Assembly (NCBI RefSeq): GCF_000378225.1
Contig: NZ_KB905142.1
Span: 62,001-126,000 of the forward strand
Source: Methylophilus methylotrophus DSM 46235 = ATCC 53528
GTDB taxonomy: Bacteria > Pseudomonadota > Gammaproteobacteria > Burkholderiales > Methylophilaceae
Direction: 5' to 3'
DNA length: 64,000 nucleotides
Shown: positions 27,139-37,544 of the stretch, piece by piece
Layout of the letters: every line of letters begins with the position of its first letter
Position numbering within the stretch: the stretch's first letter is position 1
The notes under the pieces: model-generated
What the model was told of the DNA's origin: nothing
What the model saw: the letters and a program-made list of their open reading frames with translations, nothing else
The model's database searches: none
Translations under genes and position numbers: made by a program

Positions 27139-27867
27139 TTAACGAATCCATTCGCCATCAACCAGTTTTTCTTGCGGCTGGAACTGCTGTTTGTAAGCCA
27201 TTTTCTGGCTGTCGGCGATCCAATAGCCTAAATATAAATAAGGCAGGTTAAGTTGTTTGGCCCACTCGATTTGCCACAATATGCTATAGGTGCCATAGCT
27301 GGCTTTATCGTTAGCATCATAAAATGTATACACCGCAGACAAACCATCAAGGACAACGTCGATGACACTGACCATTTTCAGGGTATGTTGCGCATCACGA
27401 AACTCCACCATCAGGCTCTCAACATTGCTCTGGCACAAGAACTGTTGATACTGTGCAGCTTCATCTTCCAGCTCAGCAGAATGATCCGGCCCCTGATGGT
27501 GACGTTGTGCCTGGTAGGCCTGATATAAGGCAAAATGCTCTTCGTGATAACTCGCTTCGACAATAGAGACTTGAAGGTCTGCGTGTTTTTTAAACGCACG
27601 CAGTTGGCTGCGCGTGGCCTGGAACTCATTCACGGGTAGGCGTACGGAAATGCAGGCATTGCAATGCTCGCAATGCGGGCGGTAAGCAAACTTGCCGCTC
27701 CGTCTGAAGCCCTGTTGAATCAATCCGCTATAAACGGTGCCATCCACCAGGTTCTGCGGTGTGGCAATCAGGCTTTGTGCCAGTTTCTTGGGCAGGTAAC
27801 CACATGGATAGGCTGTGGTCACATAAAACTGCAGCTTTTGCAGCGGGGCATCATTAGGTAGCGTCAT
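27139..27867 (-). CDS. bpt: Aspartate/glutamate leucyltransferase (Bpt)
   Basis: A 242-residue cytosolic transferase that adds leucine from Leu-tRNA to proteins with N-terminal Asp or Glu, marking them for ClpAP. It belongs to the ATE1-like family: TAYPCGYLP and RPHCEHCNACISVRLPVNEF (cysteine cluster), SYHEEHFALYQAYQAQRH and GLSAVYTFYDANDKASYGTYSILWQIEWA. The gene begins inside the end of aat (14-base overlap), so both N-end-rule enzymes are expressed together. Confidence 0.94.
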   Translation of the reverse strand: MTLPNDAPLQKLQFYVTTAYPCGYLPKKLAQSLIATPQNLVDGTVYSGLIQQGFRRSGKFAYRPHCEHCNACISVRLPVNEFQATRSQLRAFKKHADLQVSIVEASYHEEHFALYQAYQAQRHHQGPDHSAELEDEAAQYQQFLCQSNVESLMVEFRDAQHTLKMVSVIDVVLDGLSAVYTFYDANDKASYGTYSILWQIEWAKQLNLPYLYLGYWIADSQKMAYKQQFQPQEKLVDGEWIR

Positions 27868-28552
27868 ATTGCACTAGCTCGTTCAATTGTGCGATAAATC
27901 GGTCTCTCGGTATTTCATATGCACCAAAACCCGCCAGTAGCGGTGTATGCATCTGACAATCTATCATACCGACTTGTTGCGCGTTTAACCATTGCACCAG
28001 ATGGGCAAACGCCACTTTGGAGGCATTGCTCACATGATGAAACATGCTTTCACCATAAAACATGCGGCCAATTTTGACACCATAACAGCCGCCAACCAGT
28101 TGGTCCTGTTGCCAGGCCTCTACGCTATGGGCATAGCCCATGAGGTGTAGCTGATGGTAGGCCTCTACCATTTCGTGTGAAATCCAGGTGCCCGGTTGAC
28201 CTGGACGGGGTGTTTGTGCGCAAGCCTGCATCACTTGTTTGAAATCGGTATTGAAACGGATGTCGAATGGACGCTGTTGGATGACTTTGCGTAATGAACG
28301 GTTGATGTTGAGGGATTCTGGAAACAGCACCATGCGCGGGTCTGGGCTCCACCATAGGATGGGTTCTTCTGGGCTGAACCACGGGAATATACCCTGTTTA
28401 TAGGCAGCGATCAGCCTTTCCGGCTGTAAATCGCCACCGATTGCAATCAAGCCATTCGGGTCGGTCAGGGCTTCCTGCAAGGGCGGAAAAGGCGTGTCTC
28501 TGCCCAGAATAAGGACTGGCCCTCCTGGCAGGGGGTAGTAGTGTTCGTGCAT
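27854..28552 (-). CDS. aat: Leucyl/phenylalanyl-tRNA-protein transferase
   Basis: A 232-residue enzyme that attaches Leu or Phe to proteins with N-terminal Arg or Lys in the N-degron pathway. Diagnostic segments are NGLIAIGGDLQPERLIAAYKQGIFPWF, ILWWSPDPRMVL, TWISHEMVEAYHQLHLMGYAHSVE and VGGCYGVKIGRMFYGESMF. It lies 5 bases after the GGDEF-EAL gene and overlaps bpt. Confidence 0.96.
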   Translation of the reverse strand: MHEHYYPLPGGPVLILGRDTPFPPLQEALTDPNGLIAIGGDLQPERLIAAYKQGIFPWFSPEEPILWWSPDPRMVLFPESLNINRSLRKVIQQRPFDIRFNTDFKQVMQACAQTPRPGQPGTWISHEMVEAYHQLHLMGYAHSVEAWQQDQLVGGCYGVKIGRMFYGESMFHHVSNASKVAFAHLVQWLNAQQVGMIDCQMHTPLLAGFGAYEIPRDRFIAQLNELVQYDAT

Positions 28553-28557
28553 AAACG

Positions 28558-31344
28558 TCAGCTAAATTCGTAAGGGTCGTGCTTACCTACCCATTCTATA
28601 ACCTTGTGACCAGGCATGCCACGCGCGATGCCAAATCCTTGCGCATAATCGCATCCCAGTCCTGCCAGAATGCGTGCCTGCTCGGCTTGTTCTACGCCTT
28701 CGGCAATGACTTTACGGCCAAACTCACGGCTTAGGGTAATGACACCTCTTATCACCGCCATATCCTCCTGGTTGCTGAGCATATTATGCACAAATGACTG
28801 GTCTATCTTGATGATATTGACCGGCAGGCGACGCAAGTAAATCAATGAAGAATAGCCCGAGCCAAAATCGTCAATTGAGAACGCTACGCCTAACGACTGG
28901 CATTGCTGGATGACACGGTTCACGCGGGAGAAGTCACTGATTGCGGCACTTTCGGTAATCTCGATGTGCAATTGCTGTGGAGTGATCCTGGCATACTTTT
29001 TAAATAAAGCGGCCAGGTGGTCCGGAAATTGTTTATGCATCAAATGCTGTGCGGCAATGTTCACCGATACTTGCGTATGCAGGCCCTGGTCTTGCCACTC
29101 GGTGAGTTGGCGCAGACTCTCCTCAATCACCCAGTTGCCGATATCAATAATCATGGTGGAATGTTCCACGGCATCCAGAAAGTCCTTGGGGAAGAGCAGG
29201 CCACGTACCGGGTGCTGCCAGCGCAGCAACGCTTCAAAACAGAACAACTTGCCAGACTGCATGCAAACCTGTGGCTGGTACACCAGTTTGATGTGGTTGT
29301 TCTGGATGGCGTTGAGTAAATCTCGCAGGAGCAGTTGCTGTTGCTGGGACTGCTGTGCTGAAGCCAGGTCAAACAGCTGGTACTGGTGCCCGCCATGGGT
29401 CTTGGCATGGTACATGGCATGATCGGCATGTCGCAGCAAGGTGTCTGGGGGATTGTGGTCCGTCGGATAAAGGGTATAGCCAATGCTGGCCGAAATCGAG
29501 AATTTGAATTTATCCACCGTAAACGGCTTTTCAATGGCAGACAGCAGTTTTTTAAGTAAACGCGTATATTCAGCTTGTGTGCGACCGCCACAGAGCAACA
29601 TCGCAAACTCATCTCCTCCCAGCCTGGCCAAGGTATCTTGTGGCTTGAGTATCCCTGTCAGCCTGGTTGCCAGTTGCACGAGTAACTTGTCTCCATATTC
29701 ATGGCCATATTGGTCATTTACAATCTTGAAGTCGTCCAGGTCTATGTAACAAATAGCCACCAGGGATTGCTGTCGCTCGGCTTCCAGTAAGGCCTGTTGC
29801 AAGCGGCTGGAAAACAGCACGCGGTTTGGTAATTGTGTTAATACATCATGGTATGCCAGGTGCTCGAGCATGTTCTGTTGCTCTTTGGCATGAGTAATGT
29901 CGGAAAATAAGCCTACATAATGCTGAAACTCCCCCGCCTGGTTAAGTACGGGTGACAGTTCCAGTTCCACCAGGTAATCATTCCCCAGACGATGGCGGTT
30001 CCATACTTCACCTTTCCACGTTTGGAAAGCCTGTTCGCCTGTATAAAGCGATTGAAAAAAGTCAGGCAGCTGGCAGGCGATACCCAGCGCTGCGGGCAAT
30101 TCGCCAATCGCTTCTGCCGAAGAGTAGCCAGTGACCACACTGAAGGACGGATTGCATTGCACAACCAGGCCATGGTGATCGGTAATGAAAATGGCATCAT
30201 GCGCGTGCTCAAACACGCTGGCAGACACTTGTAGCCGGTTGGCGCTGGCCTTGATCTGGTTCACCATTTCGCGCAGGCGCTGGCGCATTTTTAACATGCT
30301 GGCAATCAATGTGTCCGGGGCAGCAGTCGTATGATCTTCCGCAAAATCACCGCGTTCTATCCGCATCAACAGCTGTTTGGCAGTATCGGGGTCGCCCCCC
30401 AATGGATTCAAGACAAAGCGCCGCAGCCCACTGACCACTACTATGACCACTACCAGCGTCAGGCTGAAGGCAATGATCATGACCGGTGATACTGCACCCA
30501 GGGCCGACCAGTAAGCCTCATTGACCGGATACAGGATATTGATCTGGAAGTCCCATTCCGGCACGTCCTTACTGATTCGTTTCCATTGATGCTGTTTGTC
30601 CTCCAGCGCGGACAAGGCTTGGGATGGGCTGATGCCCTCCGTCAGGAAACGGATTTTACCGCGACCATCTGTAATGGCGACAAACCCTTTTTCCATAAAT
30701 CCCCATTGGCGGATGGCTTGGTCAAGCGCGTTAAAATCCAGCTTATAGCCCACATACCAGGCGCCAATCAGCTTGCCCTGGTCGTCGTGCATAGGCTCGT
30801 AGCGCGAGAGGTAGGCTTCCCCCAGAATATCTACCACGCCGTAATAGGTTTGGTCTTTAAGCAGGCTCTCAATGGCCCTGCCAGACGGGCTTAACTCCGT
30901 CCCGAAAGCATTGCTGCCATCGGCTTTTTTGACGTTAGTGGCTATGCGTAAAAACTGCCGGCCGCGTTTGACAAAGATAGTGGCTGTGCCGCTACCAATG
31001 CGTGTCACAGAATCCACCAGAATCGTTCGGCCAGTCTGTTCAATGTTACCGAAACGCAAATTGGGTACTGTGGTGCCCAGCATGTCTGTAACCCCTTGGA
31101 TGTTGGGGGCACCTTCCACTGAGGCATATTGTTTGAGTAAGGCCATGCTCGAAAGCACATGCTCACTGACCAGCGTTCTGGCGGTGATTAAGAGGTTGGC
31201 GAGCTTTTGTGTTTCTTCATGGGCTTTGCATTCAATATCATTCAGGTGGTGATTGAAAATATAGGCAAATGAAAGGAGGCCAGTGATTAGGCCGAAAGCT
31301 GCCAGTGGCAACAAGATTTTCTTGAATAACGCGTAATGCTTCAT
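28558..31344 (-). CDS. Cache-HAMP-PAS-GGDEF-EAL cyclic-di-GMP protein
   Basis: A 928-residue membrane protein. A helix near residues 10-32 is followed by a periplasmic Cache-type sensor (about 35-280, with GTELSPSGRAIESLLKDQTYYGVVDILG), a second helix near 290-310, a HAMP-like linker, PAS (IFITDHHGLVVQCNPSF), GGDEF and EAL domains. The cyclase motif is intact (ARLGGDEFAMLL), but the RxxD inhibitory site is replaced by KPQD. The phosphodiesterase motif is intact (FCFEALLRWQHP, DDFGSGYSSL). It may therefore make or degrade cyclic-di-GMP, depending on a periplasmic signal. It is upstream of aat on the same strand. Confidence 0.92.
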   Translation of the reverse strand: MKHYALFKKILLPLAAFGLITGLLSFAYIFNHHLNDIECKAHEETQKLANLLITARTLVSEHVLSSMALLKQYASVEGAPNIQGVTDMLGTTVPNLRFGNIEQTGRTILVDSVTRIGSGTATIFVKRGRQFLRIATNVKKADGSNAFGTELSPSGRAIESLLKDQTYYGVVDILGEAYLSRYEPMHDDQGKLIGAWYVGYKLDFNALDQAIRQWGFMEKGFVAITDGRGKIRFLTEGISPSQALSALEDKQHQWKRISKDVPEWDFQINILYPVNEAYWSALGAVSPVMIIAFSLTLVVVIVVVSGLRRFVLNPLGGDPDTAKQLLMRIERGDFAEDHTTAAPDTLIASMLKMRQRLREMVNQIKASANRLQVSASVFEHAHDAIFITDHHGLVVQCNPSFSVVTGYSSAEAIGELPAALGIACQLPDFFQSLYTGEQAFQTWKGEVWNRHRLGNDYLVELELSPVLNQAGEFQHYVGLFSDITHAKEQQNMLEHLAYHDVLTQLPNRVLFSSRLQQALLEAERQQSLVAICYIDLDDFKIVNDQYGHEYGDKLLVQLATRLTGILKPQDTLARLGGDEFAMLLCGGRTQAEYTRLLKKLLSAIEKPFTVDKFKFSISASIGYTLYPTDHNPPDTLLRHADHAMYHAKTHGGHQYQLFDLASAQQSQQQQLLLRDLLNAIQNNHIKLVYQPQVCMQSGKLFCFEALLRWQHPVRGLLFPKDFLDAVEHSTMIIDIGNWVIEESLRQLTEWQDQGLHTQVSVNIAAQHLMHKQFPDHLAALFKKYARITPQQLHIEITESAAISDFSRVNRVIQQCQSLGVAFSIDDFGSGYSSLIYLRRLPVNIIKIDQSFVHNMLSNQEDMAVIRGVITLSREFGRKVIAEGVEQAEQARILAGLGCDYAQGFGIARGMPGHKVIEWVGKHDPYEFS

Positions 31345-31624
31345 TGTTAAAATATGTAATTATTATATAAAAAATATCCCCTTGATACCTGTAAGGTTAT
31401 ACAGGGCTTTGACGCTGGCTGCAATCGGAAATAAAGGGCGCAGGATAAATGTAAGTATTTTTTAATGACTATCGTCTCATCTAAGACACACGGACTAACA
31501 GCGTTCTTATCATGCTTTTGTCACTATGGCAGTGGTCGGACGGCAAATCCTATTAAAAAACGATTTCAAATCAATCAATTAACGCGTAAAATGCGCAACT
31601 CTCAAGCATTGCTGGTCACCTCGC

Positions 31625-33808
31625 GTGGAAATCTACACCTCCCTTACTGCCAAACCTGTTAACAGCTACCGCCCTTATTGGGCCAAGCGTTTCGGGACTG
31701 CACCTGTGCTGCCCATGAGCCGTGCCGAAATGGATGCGCTGGGCTGGGATAGCTGCGACATCATTTTGGTGAGTGGTGATGCCTATATAGACCATCCCAG
31801 CTTTGGTGTGGCCCTGATCGGGCGGTTGCTTGAAGCACAGGGCTTTCGCGTAGGGATCATTGCGCAGCCAGACTGGCAATCGGCCGAACCATTCAAGGTG
31901 CTGGGCAAGCCCAATCTGTATTTCGGAGTGACGGCAGGTAATATGGATAGTATGGTCAACCGTTACACGGCAGACCGTAAAATCCGTTCCGACGATGCGT
32001 ATACCCCCAATGCTGAGGCGAATAAACGTCCGGACCGCGCCGTATTGGTGTACTCGCAACGTTGCAAGGAAGCTTATTCAGACGTGCCACTGGTGATCGG
32101 TAGTATCGAGGCCAGCCTGCGGCGGATTGCCCATTATGATTACTGGTCGGACAAAGTACGCCGCTCTATTCTGATTGATTCCAAAGCCGACTTGTTGGTA
32201 TACGGTAATGCCGAGCGTGCCATTGTTGAGCTGTCGCACCGGATTGCACGCGGTGAAGCAATCCATGACATTCAGGATATCCGCGGTACGGCGTTTATCC
32301 GCAAACAGGTGCCGGATGATTTTGTGGAAGTCCCTTCTACACGCCTGGACAGGCCTGGCGTCGTAGAGAAGCACGAAGATCCCTATGCCATGAAAATGGG
32401 TAAGGGCGATGCCAGCTGTGCAACCGATGAGAAAGCCGGTGAGACTGCACCCACGATCAGCCTGCCGCTACCGCTCAAAGCGGCCAAGGTGCCCCGTGAC
32501 CGCCAGGTCATTCGCATGCCTTCCTATGAAGATGTGGTGAATGACCCTGTGATGTATGCGCATGCCTCACGCGTGCTGCATCTGGAAGCCAACCCCGGTA
32601 ATGCGCGCGCGCTGGTGCAAAAGCATGGCAACCGGGAAGTCTGGCTCAATCCGCCCCCCATTCCGCTGACCACCAAGGAGATGGATTACGTCTACGACTT
32701 GCCGTATGCACGTATGCCGCATCCGGCCTATAAAGGTGCCAATATTCCTGCCTGGGAAATGATCCGCTTTTCGGTCAATATCATGCGGGGTTGTTTTGGC
32801 GGTTGTACATTCTGTTCGATTACCGAGCACGAGGGACGCATTATCCAGAGCCGTTCTGAAGATTCTATTTTGCGCGAGATTGAAGAAATTCGTGACAAGG
32901 TTGATGGCTTTACCGGCGTGATTTCTGACCTGGGCGGCCCGACGGCGAATATGTACCGCTTATCCTGCAAGTCTGAAGACATTGAGAAGAATTGCCGCAA
33001 ATTGTCTTGCGTCTATCCTGGTGTCTGTGAAAACCTCAATACCGACCATTCGGCATTGATCCAGTTGTATCGCAAGGCACGCAGCCTGCGTGGCGTGAAA
33101 AAAATCCTCATTGGTTCTGGCTTGCGTTATGACCTGGCCGTGAAGTCGCCCGAGTATGTGAAGGAACTGGTACAGCACCATGTCGGTGGCTACTTAAAAA
33201 TTGCACCAGAGCATTCTGAAGAGAATGTGTTAAGCAAAATGATGAAACCCGGCATGGGTGCTTATGATGAGTTCAAGCGCATGTTTGAAAAATTCAGTGC
33301 TGAAGCCGGTAAAAAACAATACCTGATCCCGTATTTTATTGCGGCCCATCCCGGGACGACGGATGAAGATATGCTCAATCTGGCCCTATGGTTGAAGCGT
33401 AACGATTTCCGTCTGGACCAGGTGCAAACGTTTACGCCAACTCCGATGGCGATGGCGACGGCCATGTATCACAGTGGCAAGAATCCCTTGCGCAAGGTGA
33501 CAGCTGATTCTGAGCCTGTTCCAATCCCCAAGACTGGAACAATCCGTAAACTGCATAAAGCCTTTATCCGTTACCATGACCCGCAAAACTGGCCCATGCT
33601 GCGCGAAGCGCTGAAGAAAATGGGCCGTGCAGACTTGATCGGTAATGGTAAAAAACACCTGGTGCCAGCTTATCAGCCGGCGGTCTTGCCTAAAATTGTG
33701 CAGTCTGATGGTAGCCGCTTCCAGGCCAAACCTATGCCCAAAGGATTTAACCAGACCAAAAGCTTTGCCAGCCCGAAAAAGCATACAGGCGGTCGCCACA
33801 AGCATTAA
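31625..33808 (+). CDS. YgiQ-family radical SAM protein
   Basis: A 727-residue protein. The iron-sulfur motif is [16 protein letters not shown] (CxxxCxxC), followed by a radical SAM barrel and a C-terminal YgiQ extension ([31 protein letters not shown]). The N-terminal [13 protein letters not shown]-type segment begins right after a GTG start at 31625; no better in-frame ATG exists and the ribosome site is weak. YgiQ proteins are widespread but their reaction is not established. The 280-base region upstream (31345-31624) shows nothing else I can identify. Confidence 0.88.
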   Translation: MEIYTSLTAKPVNSYRPYWAKRFGTAPVLPMSRAEMDALGWDSCDIILVSGDAYIDHPSFGVALIGRLLEAQGFRVGIIAQPDWQSAEPFKVLGKPNLYFGVTAGNMDSMVNRYTADRKIRSDDAYTPNAEANKRPDRAVLVYSQRCKEAYSDVPLVIGSIEASLRRIAHYDYWSDKVRRSILIDSKADLLVYGNAERAIVELSHRIARGEAIHDIQDIRGTAFIRKQVPDDFVEVPSTRLDRPGVVEKHEDPYAMKMGKGDASCATDEKAGETAPTISLPLPLKAAKVPRDRQVIRMPSYEDVVNDPVMYAHASRVLHLEANPGNARALVQKHGNREVWLNPPPIPLTTKEMDYVYDLPYARMPHPAYKGANIPAWEMIRFSVNIMRGCFGGCTFCSITEHEGRIIQSRSEDSILREIEEIRDKVDGFTGVISDLGGPTANMYRLSCKSEDIEKNCRKLSCVYPGVCENLNTDHSALIQLYRKARSLRGVKKILIGSGLRYDLAVKSPEYVKELVQHHVGGYLKIAPEHSEENVLSKMMKPGMGAYDEFKRMFEKFSAEAGKKQYLIPYFIAAHPGTTDEDMLNLALWLKRNDFRLDQVQTFTPTPMAMATAMYHSGKNPLRKVTADSEPVPIPKTGTIRKLHKAFIRYHDPQNWPMLREALKKMGRADLIGNGKKHLVPAYQPAVLPKIVQSDGSRFQAKPMPKGFNQTKSFASPKKHTGGRHKH

Positions 33809-33826
33809 GAGTATTGCAATATCTCA

Positions 33827-34882
33827 TTAGCCAGAGGTCTTGATCGGATCAACTTGGGCATTGACCAGCGTTGGCGGACGATAATCTGCTTGTGCCCGCC
33901 ATTTGGCAGTAATGCTGTCATCAATGGTGACATTCACCGCACGCAACTGGCCTTGTGTCACTGCGTAGGGGCGGTAAAAGCGGCCATCTCCTTTTTTGAA
34001 TATGCCTTTAAACCAGCCATATAACCCATAAGCGAAAGCTTTAAATGAGTCGGTGGGGTTGGTTAAGTAGGCATCTGGTGCCGCCATGAACGGCTTAAGT
34101 TTTAGTTGTGCATCGCGTGCTTTTTCCAGCATCCAGGCTAAGGCAATCCCAGCCAGTGGGTCTTTGCCATAACCGCCACCGACATTGGCATGCGCGCCAA
34201 TGAACCAGCGTTGTTCCACGGCAATATTCTCGGTTTTTTTGCTGCCCCCTTCGTTGGTCCACATGGCCACTTTGTAAGCTTCACGGTGCTCATCAATCGC
34301 CATCGCGTGATAGGCATAAGAGACAATTTTGGAAAGCTCTGTATCATGCCAGGCGTAAAAACCGTACTCCGAAATCATGGTGCCTGGAATTCCCAGCGCA
34401 CCCACAGTGTCCCAAACCCCTAAAAAGTGGATACGAACTTCTTTACTATAGGTTTGCCTGAATGCCTGACATTGCGCACTATCAGGATGGGCGGATTTAT
34501 CCCGGTACAGTTTTTCTGAACGATGCAATAAGTCTGGCGTGCTGGTTTTGAGTAGCCCGCATTTCCTGATCAGGCCGACCATGCTCCTGGCGGTATAGGC
34601 GCCACGACTGAAACCGAATACCCAGATGTCATCACCCTCCTGGTAATGTTTCACCAGCCAGTCATAGCCCTTGAGAAGGTTCTCGCTTAATCCGTAGCCA
34701 AATAAGCCACCACGCAGTTTGTCGCCCGCCGCAGTCCCTACACCGGGTTCATAGAAAAAACGCTGGTAAATGTCACCATCATATTCTTCAATCAAGGTCG
34801 ATAGTTGATAGACATTAGTCAAGTCTTCCGGGTCGTTCCAGGTGCCGTCAAACAGCACAATCAGTCTTTCTTTTTTCCTCAT
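33827..34882 (-). CDS. DUF2235 alpha/beta hydrolase (Tle1-like)
   Basis: A 351-residue predicted lipase. The start RLIVLFDGTWNDPEDLTNVYQL and the nucleophile elbow VFGFSRGAYTARS (Ser92 in GxSxG) define DUF2235, the catalytic domain of Tle1 phospholipase effectors of type VI secretion. GVWDTVGALGIPG and FIGAHANVGGGY are further conserved segments; the latter probably holds a catalytic residue. No signal peptide, PAAR or VgrG partner is present. It lies 13 bases after the membrane patatin gene, so two unrelated lipases are encoded as a pair. Confidence 0.85.
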   Translation of the reverse strand: MRKKERLIVLFDGTWNDPEDLTNVYQLSTLIEEYDGDIYQRFFYEPGVGTAAGDKLRGGLFGYGLSENLLKGYDWLVKHYQEGDDIWVFGFSRGAYTARSMVGLIRKCGLLKTSTPDLLHRSEKLYRDKSAHPDSAQCQAFRQTYSKEVRIHFLGVWDTVGALGIPGTMISEYGFYAWHDTELSKIVSYAYHAMAIDEHREAYKVAMWTNEGGSKKTENIAVEQRWFIGAHANVGGGYGKDPLAGIALAWMLEKARDAQLKLKPFMAAPDAYLTNPTDSFKAFAYGLYGWFKGIFKKGDGRFYRPYAVTQGQLRAVNVTIDDSITAKWRAQADYRPPTLVNAQVDPIKTSG

Positions 34883-34895
34883 TGCTGCCTCCGGG

Positions 34896-37433
34896 CTAAT
34901 GGGCTGGTTGTAGGGTAATCAGGCCAGGCATCAGGTGCTGAATCTGTGACAGAATGGCTTGATCGGCTGTGCCCATGGGTAATTTAAGATTTTGCGCGAT
35001 ATGTTCACCCAAGCAGCGATAGCTCTCAAACTGGGACTCGCTGAAAAACTGGTCAACGGTGCTGTGGTGCGGGAAGCTGGGTTCCTGCAATTTGAAGTTG
35101 ATAAGGTCGCTGGGTTCATCCCCGGTGAGTGAGCTTTTGATATAGACTAGGTAGCCCATATGTTCAGGATCACCATCCCCAAGATAATCTATGGTGCCAA
35201 TCGCAAAGTGACGGCTCCCACATTTAAACAACCCATATTTGCAATCGCTGACGGGAAGCAAGGCGCTGATGTCCAGCTTGATGGTGATGCCGAAATCGAC
35301 TTTGCATTTGCGGATCGCATTGCCCAGGTCCTCAAATTCATACCCAGTATCGGCACCAGCATCAATCGCAACGATCAATTTGCAACGGCGGCGTACCAGT
35401 TCATAAATGCCCAGGTTTTCAAAGTGGCCTCCATCTGATAAATACAGGTAACCTGAGGTCGAGCCGGTATTGGTGATCAATTCCTTGATCAGGTAAAACA
35501 GGTTCCAGAATGGTGATTTGCGCTCTGGCGGATTGCGCAGGCGATACTTGCAGCGCCAGCGGATCAACAGGCGGTTAAGGTAGTTTTCATGCAGGGGGTT
35601 ACCAAACCAGCGGCCCAATCTGGCGTTGAATATTGTCATGATAAAGCCCATGACCGGGTTGGTGTGGTACCCCATATTGGGGCTGGCTGCGGCACCGCTG
35701 GTCGACACCAGGCTGCCCAGTTCCGGGCCGCCTTCTCCCGTGTAATGATAAGTGTCGTACCAGACTTCCTTATCCGGCAATTTAAAGCCGCAATAATAAG
35801 GGCTGAACATAAACGACGCGGCCTGGCGTTGTTGCCAGGCCAACTGAGAGCCATCACTGATATTCACCGCGGTGTTCACTATATGGGTAGGACGTTGTCC
35901 GCGCAACGCTGACATGGGCAGGTCATCTTGGTCATCAAAACCAGTAAAAGTATTAGGCTTACGGGCATTGTTAGCGGCGCCCAGATAGCAGCGGGTGAGG
36001 CGATTACGGTAAAAATTGTGCAGTGAGAACACATTAATATCAATGCGCCAACTGCCCAATGCCACAATCAGCAATGCACCAGCAAACCACCAAACACGGT
36101 GCGGGGAAAGGTAAAGGCTAAAACTCAGGTATCCGGACATCAGCAGAATCAACGCCACCACAATGTAAGGCAAGACATGCGTGAACTTGCCTTTAACGCT
36201 ATTCGGCGGCTCGGTCCCGGTATGACGGCTTTTGCCTAATCTGGAGGTAAAAAGAGCGAGCAGCCAGGATCCTAATCCTGCCAGGCTTTTTTCCGTGGCA
36301 GGGATGTCTGCCAGGGTTTGGTAAAACAAGTAGGGGATGTAAAGCGCACAAGCAAAGAGGGCCAGCCAAATGACACAAAAGGCCAGATTAACGCCGCCGA
36401 TACGATGCCACCATTCACGCGTACTCACATCAATCAAACGGCCACTTAATCCCATCAAGGCGACCAGCCCTGCAGAAATCACCAGTGAGATCACAGGCAC
36501 GCCCAATCCTATCCAGTAGTTCGGGCTGATATGGCTATCCTGGTGGTCAGTAGGATAAATCACCAATAGCTGCTGCCAGCTTTCACTGGGAAACGCCCAG
36601 AACAGCAAGGTGAATCCCGCTACGCCACATAAAAACGCAATGAGCGGATATCTGGCGTGCGCGGGCGTCAGGCACGTCAGGCGGCTAAAATAGAAGGAGG
36701 TGGCCAGGCTGATCAATGCCAAAGCCACGCCAGCTTTGCCCAGTGTCGTTTGCCATGCATTCTCAAATAAATTCAAAAGCAGACCGAGATCAACGCTGAA
36801 ACCTGGCTGTAATGTTGGATGAATGTCGGAATGACTCAGGAAAATCACCGACATCATCAGGCAAACCAGGACACACAGTAATAGCACCTGGTTGAGTAAG
36901 GTATTCGCCATCCATTGTGCCAGTGCCGACAACGTGTCACCTGTGAATAAACCGGTTTTGGGTGTCAGGTAATTGCTATAACTGCGTAACCACAGAATTG
37001 CGCGTTCAGTCGCTGTCGGTTGGCGTGCAATCGCACCTTCAGGTTGCGTGGATAACACCAGTTCGCCTTGTACCGTATTGACATGATTGCTGTGCTTGAC
37101 CAGGCTGGAAAACCAGGCGCCGATGTAGCCACCGCCAGACACGGTTGAAAGATAATCAAACTTGTTTAACAACCCTTTTTTAGCCATGCCCTGCAGGATG
37201 CCCAGGTTCAGTGTCGCGCTGCGTATGCCTCCACCGGAAAATGCTAACCCTATCAAATTGTTGCGATGTATCTCTTCGCGTAAATGTGACATGCCACGGA
37301 TTTCGGCATCGAGGACCGTATCAAAAGAATGTGTTTTATGTGGATCAGTCTCATCTGGCTGGTGGGTTGCGTGCATGGCTTTCTCCCAGAATTTATCGTT
37401 GATATTATTTAACACATGGTAGCGCTGTCTCAT
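34896..37433 (-). CDS. Multi-pass membrane patatin-like phospholipase
   Basis: An 845-residue protein. The N-terminal patatin core has the oxyanion loop GLAFSGGGIRSATLN (67-73) and a nucleophile Ser99 in STVSGGGYIGAW. About seven hydrophobic helices occupy roughly 180-480, and the catalytic Asp is in YLYLSDGGHFENLGIYEL in the C-terminal half. So the catalytic domain is split around a membrane block, as in some large bacterial patatins. It would hydrolyse phospholipid acyl chains at the inner membrane. The DUF2235 hydrolase follows at 13 bases. Role unknown. Confidence 0.85.
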   Translation of the reverse strand: MRQRYHVLNNINDKFWEKAMHATHQPDETDPHKTHSFDTVLDAEIRGMSHLREEIHRNNLIGLAFSGGGIRSATLNLGILQGMAKKGLLNKFDYLSTVSGGGYIGAWFSSLVKHSNHVNTVQGELVLSTQPEGAIARQPTATERAILWLRSYSNYLTPKTGLFTGDTLSALAQWMANTLLNQVLLLCVLVCLMMSVIFLSHSDIHPTLQPGFSVDLGLLLNLFENAWQTTLGKAGVALALISLATSFYFSRLTCLTPAHARYPLIAFLCGVAGFTLLFWAFPSESWQQLLVIYPTDHQDSHISPNYWIGLGVPVISLVISAGLVALMGLSGRLIDVSTREWWHRIGGVNLAFCVIWLALFACALYIPYLFYQTLADIPATEKSLAGLGSWLLALFTSRLGKSRHTGTEPPNSVKGKFTHVLPYIVVALILLMSGYLSFSLYLSPHRVWWFAGALLIVALGSWRIDINVFSLHNFYRNRLTRCYLGAANNARKPNTFTGFDDQDDLPMSALRGQRPTHIVNTAVNISDGSQLAWQQRQAASFMFSPYYCGFKLPDKEVWYDTYHYTGEGGPELGSLVSTSGAAASPNMGYHTNPVMGFIMTIFNARLGRWFGNPLHENYLNRLLIRWRCKYRLRNPPERKSPFWNLFYLIKELITNTGSTSGYLYLSDGGHFENLGIYELVRRRCKLIVAIDAGADTGYEFEDLGNAIRKCKVDFGITIKLDISALLPVSDCKYGLFKCGSRHFAIGTIDYLGDGDPEHMGYLVYIKSSLTGDEPSDLINFKLQEPSFPHHSTVDQFFSESQFESYRCLGEHIAQNLKLPMGTADQAILSQIQHLMPGLITLQPAH

Positions 37434-37544
37434 TTATGTGACAACTGGTGTTGCCAGGTGGTAATCATGGCAAGCGCGCATGATTTATGAGAGGATGTAA
37501 AGCAGGGTCATGTTGACCAGGAGCAATGAAAAGTGGGGAATGCG

